Positions 40,488 to 41,243 of a DNA stretch of 41,243 nt are shown one piece after another (the first letter of the stretch is position 1; every line of letters starts with the position of its first letter). The position numbers and the translations under genes were made by a program. Origin of the DNA: Candidatus Limivivens intestinipullorum (GTDB lineage: Bacteria > Bacillota > Clostridia > Lachnospirales > Lachnospiraceae). The DNA lies in contig DVIQ01000063.1 of the NCBI GenBank assembly GCA_018711185.1, positions 1-41,243 of the forward strand, written 5' to 3'. Under the pieces are notes generated by a model that saw nothing but the letters and a program-made list of their open reading frames with translations, was not told the DNA's origin and searched no databases.

Positions 40488-41021
40488 ATGAAAAAGGATA
40501 CGGGTTTGATTCATATTTATTACGGAACAGGGAAAGGAAAAACAACCACCGGAATGGGGCTGGTGACGCGGGCCGCCGGGTTTGGATACCGGGTTCTGAT
40601 TTATCAGTTTATGAAAAACAACCGGACCAGCGAGAGGAAGATTCTGGAAAAGATTCCCAATGTGACCATCATAAACGGACTGGATCAGGAGAAATTCAGC
40701 TTCCAGATGACAGAGGAAGAGAAAGCCGAGAGAAGGAAGTTTTATAATGAGCGGCTGCGGATGGTGACGGAGACGGCGGTAAAAGAGGACTATGACGTGC
40801 TGTTTCTGGATGAGGCCATCTACACGATATCCGCCGGTCTGCTGGACGAGGAGGCGCTTCTGGGGTTCCTGCGGGAGAAGCCCGAGAAGCTGGAGGTCAT
40901 CCTGACGGGAAATACGCCGGACGACGCGCTAATCCAGGCCGCGGACTATGTATCGGAGATCCGCAAGGTAAAGCATCCCTATGACCTCGGTCAGCCAGCC
41001 AGGGATGGGATTGAGCGCTGA
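40488..41021 (+). CDS. cobO: Cob(I)alamin adenosyltransferase, CobO/BtuR type
   Basis: The enzyme adds adenosyl from ATP to the corrinoid cobalt, giving coenzyme B12. The 177-residue protein has the P-loop YYGTGKGKTTTGMG near 11-24, FLDEAIYTISAGLLDEE (Asp/Glu of Walker B), VILTGNTPDDALI and the C-terminal PYDLGQPARDGIE, all typical of CobO/BtuR. The length is close to that of the family. The ribosome site is GGAAAGGAAGATTTACC. It is a single-gene unit with its own promoter and terminator; no other B12 gene lies in the window, which suggests corrinoid salvage, though synthesis genes may lie elsewhere. Confidence 0.95.
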   Translation: MKKDTGLIHIYYGTGKGKTTTGMGLVTRAAGFGYRVLIYQFMKNNRTSERKILEKIPNVTIINGLDQEKFSFQMTEEEKAERRKFYNERLRMVTETAVKEDYDVLFLDEAIYTISAGLLDEEALLGFLREKPEKLEVILTGNTPDDALIQAADYVSEIRKVKHPYDLGQPARDGIER

Positions 41022-41049
41022 AAAAAGCCGACGGATACGGCGGCTTTTT
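41022..41049 (+). terminator. Terminator of cobO
   Basis: AAAAAGCCG and CGGCTTTTT form the stem and T run directly after the stop codon. Confidence 0.88.
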
Positions 41050-41105
41050 GAATACGGACAGGACCCGGGCGGAACTGTGCGGCGGGTCCGGGTAAAATGA
41101 GGAGT

Positions 41106-41130
41106 GCCCCGGCGTCTGGTACACCGGGGC
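41106..41130. other. Hairpin and upstream region at the window end
   Basis: GCCCCGG and CCGGGGC form a strong stem without a T run. Beyond it the sequence becomes AT-rich, with GTAATGAAAACATTAC (41154-41169) and GTCTTTTAAAGAC palindromes. This may be the control region of a gene beyond the window. Confidence 0.4.
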
Positions 41131-41243
41131 TATTATGAAAAAATTTATCTATGTGTAATGAAAACATTACGCCATAAGCAGCTCATGCTGTCTTTTAAAG
41201 ACATTTTTACTATACCAATTATATATGAATAAAATATGAACAT

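Overview
The window looks like chromosomal DNA of a gut-type Clostridia bacterium (Bacillota), most likely Lachnospiraceae. The evidence is the mixed GC content, strong AGGAGG ribosome sites, sigma-A promoters with 17-base spacers, and the gene set: rpsF-ssb-rpsR, gdpP-rplI-dnaB, mecA, an LCP protein, a CwlD-like amidase, a DUF1858 protein and a large Cys-repeat/Big2 surface protein. No rRNA, tRNA, prophage, transposase gene or CRISPR array was seen.

Layout. 1-3423: large surface protein with nine intact and one degenerate 40-residue Cys repeats and two Big2-like domains; its 5' end with the export signal is missing. 3681-6522: LCP cell-wall ligase, then rpsF-ssb-rpsR behind a promoter and a probable S6:S18 leader. 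6866-12796: secreted PPC-like protein, the c-di-AMP phosphodiesterase GdpP, L9, DnaB, and a MerR-type regulator. 12973-14702 (minus): small ferredoxin, DUF1858 protein, MecA adaptor. 15167-17353: small unknown protein and a membrane-anchored GH18 protein. 17502-22014: tight plus-strand cluster of a histidine phosphatase, a REC/HD-GYP c-di-GMP phosphodiesterase, an HPt protein, a cyclase-family hydrolase, an HD nucleotidase-like protein and an aldo/keto reductase. 22001-23736: lipoprotein (minus) and CwlD-like amidase (plus). 23782-27593 (minus): decayed sugar-uptake locus of Zn alcohol dehydrogenase, trehalase-like glycosidase, one intact permease and one permease lacking its N-terminal third or more. 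27687-32113: MTA/SAH nucleosidase, unknown membrane protein, glucose-6-phosphate isomerase, 2-hydroxyacid dehydrogenase. 32291-38430: complete oligopeptide ABC transporter, oppBCDF then oppA. 38542-40236 (minus): small unknown protein and a class A beta-lactamase-like hydrolase with a tandem-repeat tail. 40488-41021: CobO-type corrinoid adenosyltransferase.

The most unusual signal is not a gene. Intergenic spaces carry a family of modular palindromic elements. The best copy (13262-13397) has a perfect 16-base terminal inverted repeat and a 4-5 base flanking direct repeat. A neighbouring element (13402-13516) has a different sequence but the same plan: a hairpin with GTTAC tips, then a second hairpin with an asymmetric ATTTAAA/ATTGAAA bulge, where the stems differ but pairing is kept. 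Partial copies, single hairpins and inverted copies lie at 3475, 7769, 10418, 11883, 17371, 22889, 38446, 38821 and 40260. A second family (13880, 15497, 15576) has conserved flanks around a variable hairpin, and two copies start directly at a TATAAT box, so they may be 5'-UTR elements. All calls come from reading the sequence; no database search was done.
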